Notes: generated by a model from the letters alone, not told the origin. DNA of 64,000 nucleotides from Crenobacter oryzisoli (GCF_030385785.1 NZ_JAUEDK010000007.1:1-64000), one strand, 5' to 3'; positions 53,860-63,008 are shown, counted from the first letter of the stretch. Made by a program: numbers and translations.

Positions 53860-53870
53860 CACGTGGAACA
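53855..53870. promoter_or_regulatory. parS-like ParB binding site 3
   Basis: CGTTTCACGTGGAACA, identical to the site at 32050-32065; one base away from the degenerate parS consensus. Confidence 0.7.
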
Positions 53871-53886
53871 GCGGTGCGAGCGGTGC

Positions 53887-54363
53887 TTACAGCTTCTTTT
53901 CCATCATCAGGTAGGCCTGTCCGCCCAGCGCCGACAGCCGGTAGCCGAGCGACTCGTACAGGCCGCGACCGACCTGGTTGTCCGGGCGCACTTCCAGCGT
54001 CACCTTGCAGGCGCCGCGCTCGCGCGCCGCCGCGGCGACCGCGTCCATCAGCTGTCGGCCGACGCCCTGCCCGCGCGCGGCCGGCAGCACCGCGACGTCG
54101 TGCAGGTTGACGGTCGGCGCGGCGGCGAAGCTCGAGAAGCCGAGCACGCACAGGGCGATGCCGAGCGGCTCGCCGTCCTGCTCGGCGATCAGCGCGAAGG
54201 TGCTCGGGTGCGCGGCGAACGCCGCGCCGAGCCGGGCGTGCGCGTCGGCCGACAGGCCCTCGCCGCCGCCCATCGGGTCGCGCGCGTAGGCGTCGACCAG
54301 TTGGACCAGCAGCACCTGGTCGGCCGGGTTTGCCTTGTCCAGTTCGCGGATCGCGACGCTCAC
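53887..54363 (-). CDS. GNAT-family N-acetyltransferase
   Basis: 158 residues from GTG 54363, which overlaps the lysA stop (GTGA). Complete GNAT domain: SADAHARLGAAFAAHP, LHDVAVLPAARGQGVGRQLM (acetyl-CoA loop QGVGR) and LEVRPDNQVGRGLYESLGY. Small-molecule acetyltransferase, substrate unknown. Last gene of lptM-lysA-GNAT. Confidence 0.87.
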   Translation of the reverse strand: MSVAIRELDKANPADQVLLVQLVDAYARDPMGGGEGLSADAHARLGAAFAAHPSTFALIAEQDGEPLGIALCVLGFSSFAAAPTVNLHDVAVLPAARGQGVGRQLMDAVAAAARERGACKVTLEVRPDNQVGRGLYESLGYRLSALGGQAYLMMEKKL

Positions 54364-55610
54364 GACAACAGCGCCTTCTCGTTGGCGAGGATCTCGTCGA
54401 GCGTCTCGCGGCGGCGCACCAGCTTCACCGCGCTGCCGTCGACCAGCACCTCGGCGGCGCGCGGGCGCACGTTGTAGTTGCTCGCCATCGTCGATGCGTA
54501 CGCGCCGCACGACATCACCGCCAACAGGTCGCCCTCGCCGATCGCCAGCTCGCGGTCCTTGCCGAGGAAGTCGCCCGACTCGCAGATCGGACCGACCACG
54601 TCGCAGCGCTGCGGCGCGGCGGCCGGCTGCTCGGCGACGGTGACGATGTCGTGGTAGGCCGAGTACAGCGACGGGCGCATCAGGTCGTTCATCGCGGCGT
54701 CGACTACGGCGAAGTTCTTCTCCTCGCCGAGCTTCAGGTACTCGACGCGGGTCAACAGCACGCCGGCGTTGCCGACCAGCGAGCGGCCCGGTTCCAGCAT
54801 CAGGTGCAGGTTGCGGCCGGCGAGGCGTTTGGCGACCTCGGCAGCGTAGGCGGCCAGGTCCGGCGGAGTCTCGTCGGTGTAGCGGATGCCGATGCCGCCG
54901 CCCAGGTCGATGTGCTTGAGCACGATGCCGGCGGCGGCGAGCTGGTCGATCAGCACCAGGAGGCGGTCGAGCGCGTCGACCAGCGGCGTGACGTCGGTCA
55001 GCTGCGAGCCGATGTGGCAGTCGATGCCGACCACGTCGAGGTGCGGCAGGCTGGCGGCCAGCTGATAGGCGTCGAAGGCGGCGTCGAAGGCGATGCCGAA
55101 CTTGTTGTCCTTCAGGCCCGTGGAGATGTACGGGTGGGTCTTGGCGTCGACGTCCGGGTTGACGCGCAGGGATACCGGCGCCTTGCGGCCGAGTTCGCCG
55201 GCGACGTCGTTCAGGCGCTTGAGCTCGTTGATCGACTCGACGTTGAAGCAGCGGATGCCCGCTTCGAGCGCGTAGCGCATCTCGTCGGCGCTCTTGCCGA
55301 CGCCGGAGAAGATCACCTTGCCGGCATCGCCGCCGGCGGCGAGCACGCGCGCCAGCTCCCCGCCCGACACGATGTCGAAGCCGGAGCCGAGGCGGGCGAA
55401 GCGCTGCAGCACCGCCAGGTTGCCGTTGGCCTTCACCGCGTAGCAGATCAGCGGGGCTAGGCCGGTGAACGCGTCGCGGTAGGCCTGATAGGCGGCGTCG
55501 AGCGCGGTCGCCGAGTAGACGTAGAGCGGCGTGCCGTATTGCTCGGCCAGGGTGTTCAGGGCGACGTCGTCGACGGCGAGCGCGCCGTCGCGATAGGTAA
55601 AGGCGTTCAT
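54360..55610 (-). CDS. lysA: Diaminopimelate decarboxylase
   Basis: 416 residues; PLP enzyme for the last step of lysine synthesis. PLP lysine in LICYAVKANGNLAVLQ; HIGSQLTDVTPLVDALDRLL; GGGIGIRYTDETPPD (phosphate site); active-site Cys in GPICESGDFLGKDR. Start overlaps the lptM stop. The lptM-lysA pairing is common in proteobacteria. Confidence 0.97.
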   Translation of the reverse strand: MNAFTYRDGALAVDDVALNTLAEQYGTPLYVYSATALDAAYQAYRDAFTGLAPLICYAVKANGNLAVLQRFARLGSGFDIVSGGELARVLAAGGDAGKVIFSGVGKSADEMRYALEAGIRCFNVESINELKRLNDVAGELGRKAPVSLRVNPDVDAKTHPYISTGLKDNKFGIAFDAAFDAYQLAASLPHLDVVGIDCHIGSQLTDVTPLVDALDRLLVLIDQLAAAGIVLKHIDLGGGIGIRYTDETPPDLAAYAAEVAKRLAGRNLHLMLEPGRSLVGNAGVLLTRVEYLKLGEEKNFAVVDAAMNDLMRPSLYSAYHDIVTVAEQPAAAPQRCDVVGPICESGDFLGKDRELAIGEGDLLAVMSCGAYASTMASNYNVRPRAAEVLVDGSAVKLVRRRETLDEILANEKALLS

Positions 55611-55822
55611 GGGCTGGTTCTGTCCTGGTTGGTATTCTGGGCCGGCTCGGCGACCGGCGCCGACGCTGCGACCGGGGCCGAGGCGGCCAGCGGCGCGGAG
55701 GCGACCGGCCGGGCGCCCGCAGTGCGATGCTTGGCGTTGGGCTTGGGCAGGTAGAGTGGTCCCTTGTAGCCGCAGGCGGTCACCAGGGCGGCAACGGCGG
55801 CAAGGGCGATCACGGTTCGCAT
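55607..55822 (-). CDS. lptM: LPS-assembly lipoprotein LptM (YifL-like)
   Basis: 71 residues. Lipobox VTAC17 followed by the diagnostic GYKGPLYLPKP just after the acylated cysteine. The rest is an Ala/Ser/Pro-rich tail with three near-repeats of (A)ASAP(V/L)A. LptM promotes disulfide maturation of the LptDE translocon in the outer membrane. Encoded directly upstream of lysA, as in many proteobacteria. Confidence 0.9.
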   Translation of the reverse strand: MRTVIALAAVAALVTACGYKGPLYLPKPNAKHRTAGARPVASAPLAASAPVAASAPVAEPAQNTNQDRTSP

Positions 55823-55908
55823 GGCAATCGGTCGCTTATGGCAAAATTGCCATACTAACAAAGCCGGCCGACGCTGGCAGCCCACCCTTCCCGATGGAAC
55901 CCGCCCCC

Positions 55909-56223
55909 ATGACCGAAAGCGAATTTCTCGACCTGTCCGATGCGATCTTCGCGCGCATCGAAACCGCCATCGACGACGCCGGCCTCGACGCCGACACTGT
56001 GTGCAACGGCAACGTGCTGGAGCTCGACTTCGACGGCGTCAAGGTGATCGTCAACCGCCACACCCCGAACCAGGAGCTGTGGATCGCCGCCAAGACCGGC
56101 GGCTACCACTTCGCGGAGAAGGACGGCGTCTGGCTGTCCGCCCGCGACGGCGCCGAATTCTTCGCCACGCTGTCCCAGGTGGTCAGCGATGCGGCCGGCG
56201 AGCCGTTCACGCTGACGGCCTGA
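55909..56223 (+). CDS. cyaY: Frataxin-like iron-binding protein CyaY
   Basis: 104 residues from ATG 55909 (an in-frame ATG at 55894 is possible). Acidic first helix (SEFLDLSDAIFARIETAIDD) and the beta-sheet signatures LELDFDGVKVIVNRHTPNQE, LWIAAKTGGYHF and the final FFATLSQVVSDAAG. Modulates Fe-S cluster assembly with IscS. Divergent from lptM. Confidence 0.95.
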   Translation: MTESEFLDLSDAIFARIETAIDDAGLDADTVCNGNVLELDFDGVKVIVNRHTPNQELWIAAKTGGYHFAEKDGVWLSARDGAEFFATLSQVVSDAAGEPFTLTA

Positions 56224-56630
56224 TGGCCGCCGAGCTGTGGGGGCTCTCCGGGCTCGCCGCCTCGGCCTTCCTGTCGGCGACGCTGCTGCCTGGCAACTCC
56301 GAGGTGGCACTGTCCGCCTTCCTCTATAAGTGGCCCGGCTGGCTGTGGCCGGCGCTTTGCGTCGCCACCGTCGCCAACAGCGCCGGCAGCGCCACCAGCG
56401 TGTGGCTCGGGCGGCGCGTGCCGGCAAAGGAGCTGTCGCCGCGCGTGGCGCGCTGGTTTGGCCGCTTCGGCCCGGCCACGCTGCTGTTGTCGTGGGCGCC
56501 TTTCATCGGCGACGCGCTACCGCTCGCAGCAGGCTGGCTGCGTCTCAAATGGGCGCCCTGCCTGGTGTGGATTACCCTCGGCAAATTCCTGCGCTATGCC
56601 GCAATCGGCCTGGCGATGCACTACATCTAG
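56223..56630 (+). CDS. YqaA-family membrane protein (DedA/SNARE-associated superfamily)
   Basis: 135 residues with about four hydrophobic segments. SAFLSATLLPGNSEVALSAF at the N-terminus and SWAPFIGDALPLAAGWLRL in the middle are the YqaA form of the DedA re-entrant loop motif. Probably involved in membrane lipid or ion balance. ATG overlaps the cyaY stop. Confidence 0.9.
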   Translation: MAAELWGLSGLAASAFLSATLLPGNSEVALSAFLYKWPGWLWPALCVATVANSAGSATSVWLGRRVPAKELSPRVARWFGRFGPATLLLSWAPFIGDALPLAAGWLRLKWAPCLVWITLGKFLRYAAIGLAMHYI

Positions 56631-56686
56631 CCGGGCCGGCGCCGGCCATTTCATACACTTAAGCTAAAGATTGTCAGAGGACCTGA

Positions 56687-57469
56687 ATGTCCAGTAGCCA
56701 TATCCCCCGCAAGCGTTTCGGTCAGAACTTCCTGCAGGACGCGCGCGTGATCGAAGACATCGTGCGCGCGGTCGGCCCCGAGCGCGACGACACGGTGATC
56801 GAGATCGGTCCCGGCCTCGGCGCGATCACCGAGCCGCTGCTCGACCGGCTGAACCACCTGCACGTCGCCGAGATCGACCGCGACATCATCGCCCGGCTGA
56901 AGGGCCGTTTCAGCCCCGAGCGGCTGACCATCCACGAAGGCGACGCGCTCGCGTTCGACTTCGGCAGCCTGCCCGGCCGCATCAAGATCGTCGGCAACCT
57001 GCCGTACAACATCTCCACCCCCCTGCTCTTTCACCTGGCGAGCTTCGCCGACAAGGTGATCGACATGCACTTCATGCTGCAGAAGGAAGTGGTCGAGCGC
57101 ATGGTGGCCGAACCATCCACCGCCGACTACGGCCGCCTGACGGTGATGCTGCAGTACCGCTTCGAGATGGAGAACCTGTTCATCGTGCCGCCGGGCGCGT
57201 TCTATCCGCCGCCGAAGGTCGATTCGGCGGTGGTGCGGATGATCCCGAACCCGGGGCGCTGCGGCGTGGCCAGCGACGAGCATCAGTTTGCCGAACTGGT
57301 CGCGCAGGCGTTCGGCCAGCGCCGCAAGACGCTGCGCAACAACCTGAAGGGCATCGCCGACGACGCCGACTTCGCCGTGCTCGGCATCGACCCGGGGCTG
57401 CGCCCGGAAAATCTGGCCGTGGCCGACTATGTGCGCCTCGCCAACCATTTGAAGGCGAAGGCCGATTGA
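56687..57469 (+). CDS. rsmA: 16S rRNA dimethyladenosine transferase
   Basis: 260 residues; dimethylates A1518 and A1519 of 16S rRNA. N-terminal [14 protein letters not shown] motif [15 protein letters not shown], catalytic NLPYNIS motif at about residue 103, [11 protein letters not shown] and [11 protein letters not shown]-like [12 protein letters not shown]. Complete. Alone in the + direction; pdxA/surA neighbours seen in enterobacteria are not here. Confidence 0.97.
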   Translation: MSSSHIPRKRFGQNFLQDARVIEDIVRAVGPERDDTVIEIGPGLGAITEPLLDRLNHLHVAEIDRDIIARLKGRFSPERLTIHEGDALAFDFGSLPGRIKIVGNLPYNISTPLLFHLASFADKVIDMHFMLQKEVVERMVAEPSTADYGRLTVMLQYRFEMENLFIVPPGAFYPPPKVDSAVVRMIPNPGRCGVASDEHQFAELVAQAFGQRRKTLRNNLKGIADDADFAVLGIDPGLRPENLAVADYVRLANHLKAKAD

Positions 57470-57694
57470 ATACGGGCGCTTGTCCGACAGCGGATCCGCG
57501 GGCAGAATCGGGCAACTTGTCTGTCATTGTGTAGAGGCAGGTTAAAGTACAGCTGGCTCGCGACCGGCATGGCCGGCCGCCAGATGCCCGACGCTTGCAA
57601 TAACAATGCTACAAAGGTTTCAGCCGACCCTTCCCCCTACAACAGAAGGGCGGCTCCTCACGCAGCAGCAACGTTATCAACAGGAGAGACTGTC

Positions 57695-58597
57695 ATGAAA
57701 GTACGTACACAGCTGATCGGCGCGGCGGTAATCGGTGCCCTGGTGACGGCGCCGGCGATGGCTGCCGAGCTCACCGGGACTCTGAAGAAGATCAAGGAGT
57801 CCGGGGTGATCGTGCTGGGTAACCGCGATGCCTCGATCCCGTTCTCGTACCTCGCCAACGATCCGCAGAAGCCGATCGGCTACTCGGTGGACCTGGCCAA
57901 CAAGGTCGCCGAGGCGGTGAAGAAAGAGCTGAAGATGCCGAACCTGCAGGTGCGCTACAACCTGGTCACCTCGCAGACCCGCATTCCGCTGGTGCAGAAC
58001 GGCACTGTCGACCTCGAATGCGGCTCGACCACCAACAACCTGGAGCGCCAGAAGCAGGTCGACTTCTCGGTCGGCATCTTCGAGATCGGCACCCGCCTGT
58101 TGACCGCCAAGAACTCCGGCGTCAAGGACTTCCCGGACCTGAAGGGCAAGAACGTGGTGACCACCGCCGGCACCACCTCGGAGCGCTTGCTCAAGGCGAT
58201 GAACGTCGAGAAGAGCCTGGGCATGAACATCATCTCGGCCAAGGACCACGGCGAGTCGTTCCTGATGCTCGAGTCGGGCCGCGCCGCCGCGTTCATGATG
58301 GACGACGCGCTGCTGTACGGCGAAATGGCCAAGGCCAAGAACCCGGCGGGCTGGGTGGTGACCGGCAAGCCGCAATCGTTCGAGATCTATGGCTGCATGC
58401 TGCGCAAGGGCGATCCGCAATTCAAGAAGGTGGTCGACGACGCGCTGAAGGCCACGTACAAGTCCGGCGAAATCAACAAGATCTACGCCAAGTGGTTCGA
58501 GTCCCCGGTGCCGCCGAAGGGCCTGAACCTGAAGTTCCCGATGTCCGACGTCTACAAGAAGCTGGTGACGAATCCGACCGACAAACCGGCCGAATAA
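57695..58597 (+). CDS. gltI: Glutamate/aspartate ABC transporter, periplasmic binding protein
   Basis: 300 residues. Signal peptide MKVRTQLIGAAVIGAL with cleavage at AMA|AE. SBP family 3 body: GVIVLGNRDASIPFSYLAND, GYSVDLANKVAEAV, LECGSTTNNLERQKQVDFSV and SFEIYGCMLRKGD. CAGGAGAG precedes the ATG. Close in wording to the GltI subgroup. First of gltIJKL; a hairpin separates it from gltJ. Confidence 0.93.
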   Translation: MKVRTQLIGAAVIGALVTAPAMAAELTGTLKKIKESGVIVLGNRDASIPFSYLANDPQKPIGYSVDLANKVAEAVKKELKMPNLQVRYNLVTSQTRIPLVQNGTVDLECGSTTNNLERQKQVDFSVGIFEIGTRLLTAKNSGVKDFPDLKGKNVVTTAGTTSERLLKAMNVEKSLGMNIISAKDHGESFLMLESGRAAAFMMDDALLYGEMAKAKNPAGWVVTGKPQSFEIYGCMLRKGDPQFKKVVDDALKATYKSGEINKIYAKWFESPVPPKGLNLKFPMSDVYKKLVTNPTDKPAE

Positions 58598-58636
58598 TGC
58601 ACGCGTGTCGTTGACGCGGTAACGGGGGGCGGCCTT

Positions 58637-58665
58637 GGCACGACGAGCTTGGACTCGGTCGTGCC
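58637..58665 (+). promoter_or_regulatory. Intercistronic hairpin between gltI and gltJ
   Basis: GGCACGAC / GTCGTGCC, extended by GAG/CTC with one bulged base, and no T-run. Such hairpins after a binding-protein gene usually protect its mRNA 3' end, giving excess SBP over permease. A partial terminator is the alternative. Confidence 0.55.
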
Positions 58666-58760
58666 GGGGTATCGCCCTTTCTTGGCTTTTGGGGGGCGGC
58701 AATGCGCCGGCGAGCCCGCGTGCTCGTCGCGCGAGGGTCGACCCTCCGTTGGAGGTGACG

Positions 58761-59507
58761 ATGAATTACCACTGGGACTGGGGCGTATTCTTCAAGTCCA
58801 CCGGCATCGGCCACGAGATCTACCTGGACTGGTTCATCACCGGCCTGGGCTGGACCGTGGCGGTGGCGATGGTGGCCTGGGTGATTGCGCTGATCCTTGG
58901 TAGTGTGCTCGGCGTGATGCGCACGCTGCCGAACAAGACGTTGTCGGGCGTGGCCGGCGGCTACGTGGCGCTGTTCCGCAACGTACCGCTGTTGGTACAG
59001 CTGTTTCTCTGGTACTTCCTGGTGCCGGACTTCCTGCCCGAGTCGCTGCAGGTCTGGTTCAAGCAGGACCTGAAGCCGGCGACATCGGCGTATATCTCGG
59101 TCGTGGTGTGCCTGGGCCTGTTCACCGCCGCGCGGGTGTGCGAGCAGGTGCGCACCGGCATCGAGGCGCTGCCGAAGGGCCAGAGCAACGCCGCCTACGC
59201 GATGGGCTTCACGCTGCCGCAGGTGTACCGCCACGTGCTGCTTCCGCAGGCGTTCCGCATCATCATCCCGCCGATGACCAGCGAGTTTCTGAACGTGTTC
59301 AAGAACTCCTCGGTGGCGTCGCTGATCGGGCTGATGGAACTGTTGGCGCAGACCAAGCAGACCGCCGAGTTTTCGGCCAACCTGTTCGAGGCGTTCACGC
59401 TCGCCACCGTCATCTACTTCGTGCTCAACATGAGCCTGATGAAGCTGATGGGCTGGGTGGAAAACCGGGTGCGCGTGCCCGGGCTGATCGGGAGCACAGG
59501 CAAATGA
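58761..59507 (+). CDS. gltJ: Glutamate/aspartate ABC transporter permease GltJ
   Basis: 248 residues, about five membrane segments. HisM-type permease with [20 protein letters not shown] and the EAA loop [20 protein letters not shown], which contacts the ATPase. GGAGGTG before the ATG. Overlaps gltK by four bases. Confidence 0.95.
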   Translation: MNYHWDWGVFFKSTGIGHEIYLDWFITGLGWTVAVAMVAWVIALILGSVLGVMRTLPNKTLSGVAGGYVALFRNVPLLVQLFLWYFLVPDFLPESLQVWFKQDLKPATSAYISVVVCLGLFTAARVCEQVRTGIEALPKGQSNAAYAMGFTLPQVYRHVLLPQAFRIIIPPMTSEFLNVFKNSSVASLIGLMELLAQTKQTAEFSANLFEAFTLATVIYFVLNMSLMKLMGWVENRVRVPGLIGSTGK

Positions 59508-60172
59508 TGGACTTCAGTCAGATCATTCCGGCGCTGCCGGCGCTGACCGACGGCATGCTGCTGACGTTGCGGCTGCTCGGGCTGTCGGTGGTGGGCGGCG
59601 TGGTGCTCGGTACCCTGCTGGCGCTGGCACGGCTGTCCGACCGCCGGGTGCTGTCGGGCCTCGCCAAGTTCTACGTGAACTATTTCCGCTCGATCCCGCT
59701 GTTGTTGGTGATCTCGTGGTTCTACCTGGTGGTGCCGCTGATCTACAACTGGCTCACCGGCAGCTTCGAGCCGGTCGGCGCGTTCACCTCGTGCCTGGTC
59801 GCCTTCGTGATGTTCGAGGCGGCGTATTATGCCGAGATCGTCCGCGCCGGCATCCAGGCTATCCCGAAGGGCCAGGTCAACGCCGCGTACGCGCTGGGCA
59901 TGGGCTACGGCCAGGCGATGCGGCTGATCGTGCTGCCGCAGGCGTTCCGCAAGATGACGCCGCTGTTCCTGCAGCAGAGCATCATCCTGTTCCAGGACAC
60001 CTCGCTGGTGTACGCGGTCGGTTTGCTCGACTTTTTGAATACCGCCCGCTCGAAGGGGGACATCGTCGGCCTGCCGCACGAGTTCCTGATCTTCGCCGGC
60101 GCGGTGTACTTTGTGATCAGTTTTGGCGCGACGCTGTTGGTGAAGCGCCTGCAGAAGAGGTTTGCGGTATGA
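59504..60172 (+). CDS. gltK: Glutamate/aspartate ABC transporter permease GltK
   Basis: 222 residues, second permease of the heterodimer. [20 protein letters not shown] and the EAA loop [20 protein letters not shown] are conserved; [16 protein letters not shown] near the end. ATG 59504 overlaps the gltJ stop; a second ATG follows directly. Confidence 0.95.
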   Translation: MMDFSQIIPALPALTDGMLLTLRLLGLSVVGGVVLGTLLALARLSDRRVLSGLAKFYVNYFRSIPLLLVISWFYLVVPLIYNWLTGSFEPVGAFTSCLVAFVMFEAAYYAEIVRAGIQAIPKGQVNAAYALGMGYGQAMRLIVLPQAFRKMTPLFLQQSIILFQDTSLVYAVGLLDFLNTARSKGDIVGLPHEFLIFAGAVYFVISFGATLLVKRLQKRFAV

Positions 60173-60906
60173 CAGCCATGATTCAGCTCTCCAACGTCAG
60201 CAAGTGGTACGGCGACTTCCAGGTGCTGACCGACTGCACCACCCAGGTCGCCAAGGGCGAGGTGGTGGTGGTGTGCGGCCCGTCCGGCTCCGGCAAGTCG
60301 ACGCTGATCAAGTGCGTGAACGCGCTCGAACCGTTCCAGAAGGGCACCATCCTGGTCGACGGCGTGTCGGTCGGCGACCCGAAGACCGACCTGCCGAAGC
60401 TGCGTAGCCGCGTCGGCATGGTGTTCCAGCACTTCGAGCTGTTCCCGCACCTGTCGATCACCGACAACCTGACGATCGCGCAGATGAAGGTGCTCGGCCG
60501 CTCGCGCGAGGAGGCCAACGACAAGGGCCTGAAATACCTCGACCGGGTGGGGCTGAAGGCGCACGCGGCCAAGTTCCCCGGCCAGTTGTCCGGTGGCCAG
60601 CAGCAGCGCGTGGCGATCGCCCGCGCGCTAGCGATGGACCCGATCGCGATGCTGTTCGACGAGCCGACCAGCGCGCTCGACCCGGAGATGATCAACGAGG
60701 TGCTGGACGTGATGACCGGTCTCGCCCATGAAGGCATGACGATGATGTGCGTGACGCACGAGATGGGCTTCGCGCGCCGCGTCGCCGACCGGGTGATCTT
60801 CATGGACCGCGGCCACATCGTCGAGGACTGCGCCAAGGAGGAATTCTTCGGCGCGCCGCGCGGCGAACGGGCCCAGCAGTTCCTGTCGAAGATCCTGCAG
60901 CACTGA
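60169..60906 (+). CDS. gltL: Glutamate/aspartate ABC transporter ATPase
   Basis: 245 residues. Walker [11 protein letters not shown]-loop [11 protein letters not shown], signature [16 protein letters not shown], Walker [14 protein letters not shown], and switch His in CVTHEMGFA. Complete ABC ATPase of the polar amino-acid class. ATG overlaps the gltK stop; terminator follows. Confidence 0.97.
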   Translation: MTAMIQLSNVSKWYGDFQVLTDCTTQVAKGEVVVVCGPSGSGKSTLIKCVNALEPFQKGTILVDGVSVGDPKTDLPKLRSRVGMVFQHFELFPHLSITDNLTIAQMKVLGRSREEANDKGLKYLDRVGLKAHAAKFPGQLSGGQQQRVAIARALAMDPIAMLFDEPTSALDPEMINEVLDVMTGLAHEGMTMMCVTHEMGFARRVADRVIFMDRGHIVEDCAKEEFFGAPRGERAQQFLSKILQH

Positions 60907-60931
60907 AGCGCTCGCCGTTCGCACTGAATCA

Positions 60932-60957
60932 CGCCGCCCTGCTGGGCGGCGTTTTTT
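60932..60957 (+). terminator. Terminator of gltIJKL
   Basis: CGCCGCCC / GGGCGGCG with a TGCT loop, then six T residues. Confidence 0.92.
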
Positions 60958-61029
60958 ATTGATGCTATAGAATGAATTTAATCCCCGTTAACAATGGGGT
61001 TTCCTGACCCTTGCCGGTGCACCTGTGCC

Positions 61030-61644
61030 ATGCCCGACTCCGAGGTGTTTCTAGGCCGACAGCCTATCGTCGACCGCCAGTTGGAACTGGTGGCGTACGA
61101 GTTGTTGTTCCGCTCCAGCCTGGAAAACCGCGCGCGGGTAGTCGACGAGCAGGTGGCGACCGCCACGGTGCTCAGACATATGTTCGTCGACCTGGGGCTG
61201 GTCACCGCGCTGGCCGGCCACCCCGGCTTCGTCAACGTCGGCGAGCGGCTGTTGATGGGGCCGCTGCTCGACGCGGTGCCGCCGGCGCAGCTGGTGCTGG
61301 AGCTGTTGGAGACGATCGCGATCACCCCGGCGGTGGTCCGGCGCTGCCGGGCGCTGAAGCGGCGTGGCTTCAAGTTGGCGCTCGACGACCTGACCGAGCT
61401 GTCCGCCGCGCATCGCAAGCTGCTGCCGCTGATCGACTATGTGAAGCTGGAGCTGCCGGCGCTCGATGCGAACCGGCTCGCGCAGCTGGTGCACGAGCTC
61501 AAGCCCTACCATCTGCAGTTGCTGGCCGAAAAGGTCGACTCGCGCGAGGTGTTCGAGCGCTGCCGCGCGCTCGGCATCGACCTGTTCCAGGGGTATTACG
61601 TGGAGCGCCCCACCGTACTGTCGCGGCAGCGCTCGAGGTCATGA
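61030..61644 (+). CDS. Degenerate stand-alone EAL domain protein (YuxH-like, no HDOD)
   Basis: 204 residues from ATG 61030. FLGRQPIVDRQLELVAYELL is the start of YuxH-type EAL-HDOD proteins. The EAL residues are reduced (ELLFR in place of EALLR, DDLTEL in place of DDFGTG), so c-di-GMP hydrolysis is unlikely. The C-terminal HDOD domain of the family is absent: the protein stops soon after DLFQGYYVERP. Possibly a c-di-GMP sensor or protein-interaction module. Its 3' end overlaps the pilT stop by 6 bp (convergent); a link to twitching is tempting but unproven. Confidence 0.8.
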   Translation: MPDSEVFLGRQPIVDRQLELVAYELLFRSSLENRARVVDEQVATATVLRHMFVDLGLVTALAGHPGFVNVGERLLMGPLLDAVPPAQLVLELLETIAITPAVVRRCRALKRRGFKLALDDLTELSAAHRKLLPLIDYVKLELPALDANRLAQLVHELKPYHLQLLAEKVDSREVFERCRALGIDLFQGYYVERPTVLSRQRSRS

Positions 61645-62688
61645 CCAGGGGGCGAACGCCGCCGGGTTACCAGCCAGGCGGCGTGCCTCGTCGGCGCCGA
61701 TCTCGTGGCGCCGCAGCAGTTCCTTGAGGCTGTGATCGAGCGTCTGCATGCCTTGCTGCTGACCGCTTTGCTGTACCGATACCAGTTGTGCGGCCTTGTT
61801 CTCGCGGATCAGGTTGCGCACCGCGGCGGTGCTGAGCAGGACCTCGTGCGCCGCCACCCGGCCGTTACCGTCGTGCCGTTTCAGCAAGGTCTGCGCAATG
61901 ACCGCGCGCAGGCTGTCGGCCAACAGCGATCGCACCCATTCCTTCTCGCCGCTCGGGAACACGTCGACGATCCGGTCGACGGCCTTGGCCGCGCTGCCGG
62001 TGTGCAGCGTGCCGAGCACCAGGTGGCCGGTTTCGGCGGCGCTCAGCGCCAGCCGGATCGTCGCCGTATCGCGCAGTTCGCCGACCATGATCACGTCCGG
62101 GTCCTCGCGCAGAGCGCTTCGCAGCGCATTGTCGAAGCTGAGCGTCTGCGTGCCCAGTTCCCGCTGGCTGACGAGGCAGCGCCGGCTCTCGTGGACGAAC
62201 TCGATCGGATCCTCGATGGTCACGATGTGGCCGTTGCGGCTGTCGTTGATGTGGTCGAGCATGGCGGCGAGCGTGCTCGACTTGCCCGAGCCGGTCGGCC
62301 CCGTCACCAGCACCAGGCCGTGCGGGTAGTCGGCGATTTCCCACAGGATGGGCGGTGCACCCAGCTCGGCCAGCGTCGGCACCCGGGGCGGGATGTGGCG
62401 GAACACCGCCGCCATGCCGCGCTGCTGCATGAAGGCGTTGATGCGAAAGCGCGCAAGGCCGGGCTGTTCGAAGGCGAAGTCGACTTCCAGCATCTCGTCC
62501 AGGCGTTGGCGCTGTGCGTCGTCCAGGATGCCATGCAGCATGTTGCGCAACCCTTCCGGTGCCAGCGCTGTCAGCTGGGTGCGGCGCAGCTCACCGTGCA
62601 CGCGCAGCATCGGCGGCAGGCCGGCCGACAGGTGCAGGTCGGATGCCCGGTGCTTAACGGCGAGCGCCAGCAGTTCGGCGATGTTCAT
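61639..62688 (-). CDS. pilT: Type IV pilus retraction ATPase PilT
   Basis: 349 residues from ATG 62688 (AAGGA upstream). N-terminal ASDLHLSAGLPPMLRVHGEL, Walker A GPTGSGKSS, Asp box TIEDPIEFVHE, Walker B DPDVIMVGELRD with the catalytic Glu, His box GHLVLGTLHTGSA, and AIRNLIRE-type AVRNLIREN. The C-terminus and VASQREL-like region are a little divergent, so a PilT-type paralogue cannot be excluded. It drives pilus retraction for twitching and DNA uptake. Divergent yggS nearby is the usual betaproteobacterial arrangement. Confidence 0.92.
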   Translation of the reverse strand: MNIAELLALAVKHRASDLHLSAGLPPMLRVHGELRRTQLTALAPEGLRNMLHGILDDAQRQRLDEMLEVDFAFEQPGLARFRINAFMQQRGMAAVFRHIPPRVPTLAELGAPPILWEIADYPHGLVLVTGPTGSGKSSTLAAMLDHINDSRNGHIVTIEDPIEFVHESRRCLVSQRELGTQTLSFDNALRSALREDPDVIMVGELRDTATIRLALSAAETGHLVLGTLHTGSAAKAVDRIVDVFPSGEKEWVRSLLADSLRAVIAQTLLKRHDGNGRVAAHEVLLSTAAVRNLIRENKAAQLVSVQQSGQQQGMQTLDHSLKELLRRHEIGADEARRLAGNPAAFAPWS

Positions 62689-62745
62689 TGGCGGTCCTTC
62701 GTGGTGATTCGCAAAGTATGATGTTGACATTTATCCTAGCCAAGC

Positions 62746-62778
62746 AAAAGCCGGCGGGCCAAGAGGGCACCGCCGGCT
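62746..62778 (-). terminator. Terminator of the small Gln/His-rich gene
   Basis: AGCCGGCGG / CCGCCGGCT with a 12-nt loop; AAAA at 62746-62749 gives the minus-strand T-run. It lies between this gene and the pilT start. Confidence 0.8.
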
Positions 62779-62798
62779 GCTAGCAAGCAGAGGCCAGC

Positions 62799-63008
62799 TT
62801 AGGCGACGGTGTTCACCTGGGTGCCAACGGTGCCGCTGGTGACCAGCGTCGGCGAGGTCTGGGCGGTGCTGGAGGCCTGGCTGTCGGCAGCCTTGTGACC
62901 GCCGTGATGGCGATGGCGGTGAACTTCCTGGCCCTGTTGAGTCTGCTGGGTTTGTTGGGTCTGTTGAGCGACTTGAGTCGCACTGCTGGAGATGCTGGAA
63001 ATCGACAT
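62799..63008 (-). CDS. Small Gln/Thr- and His-rich protein of unknown function
   Basis: 69 residues from ATG 63008 with AAAGGA upstream and its own terminator, so probably real. Composition is striking: MSISSISSSATQVAQ, then (TQQ)n with HRHRHHGGHK, then a Ser/Thr tail without charged residues. No signal peptide or membrane segment. The His cluster could bind metal; the Gln repeats suggest disorder. Family not recognised. Similar short Ser-start, His-rich proteins are common as conserved hypotheticals, so I make no functional claim. Confidence 0.6.
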   Translation of the reverse strand: MSISSISSSATQVAQQTQQTQQTQQGQEVHRHRHHGGHKAADSQASSTAQTSPTLVTSGTVGTQVNTVA

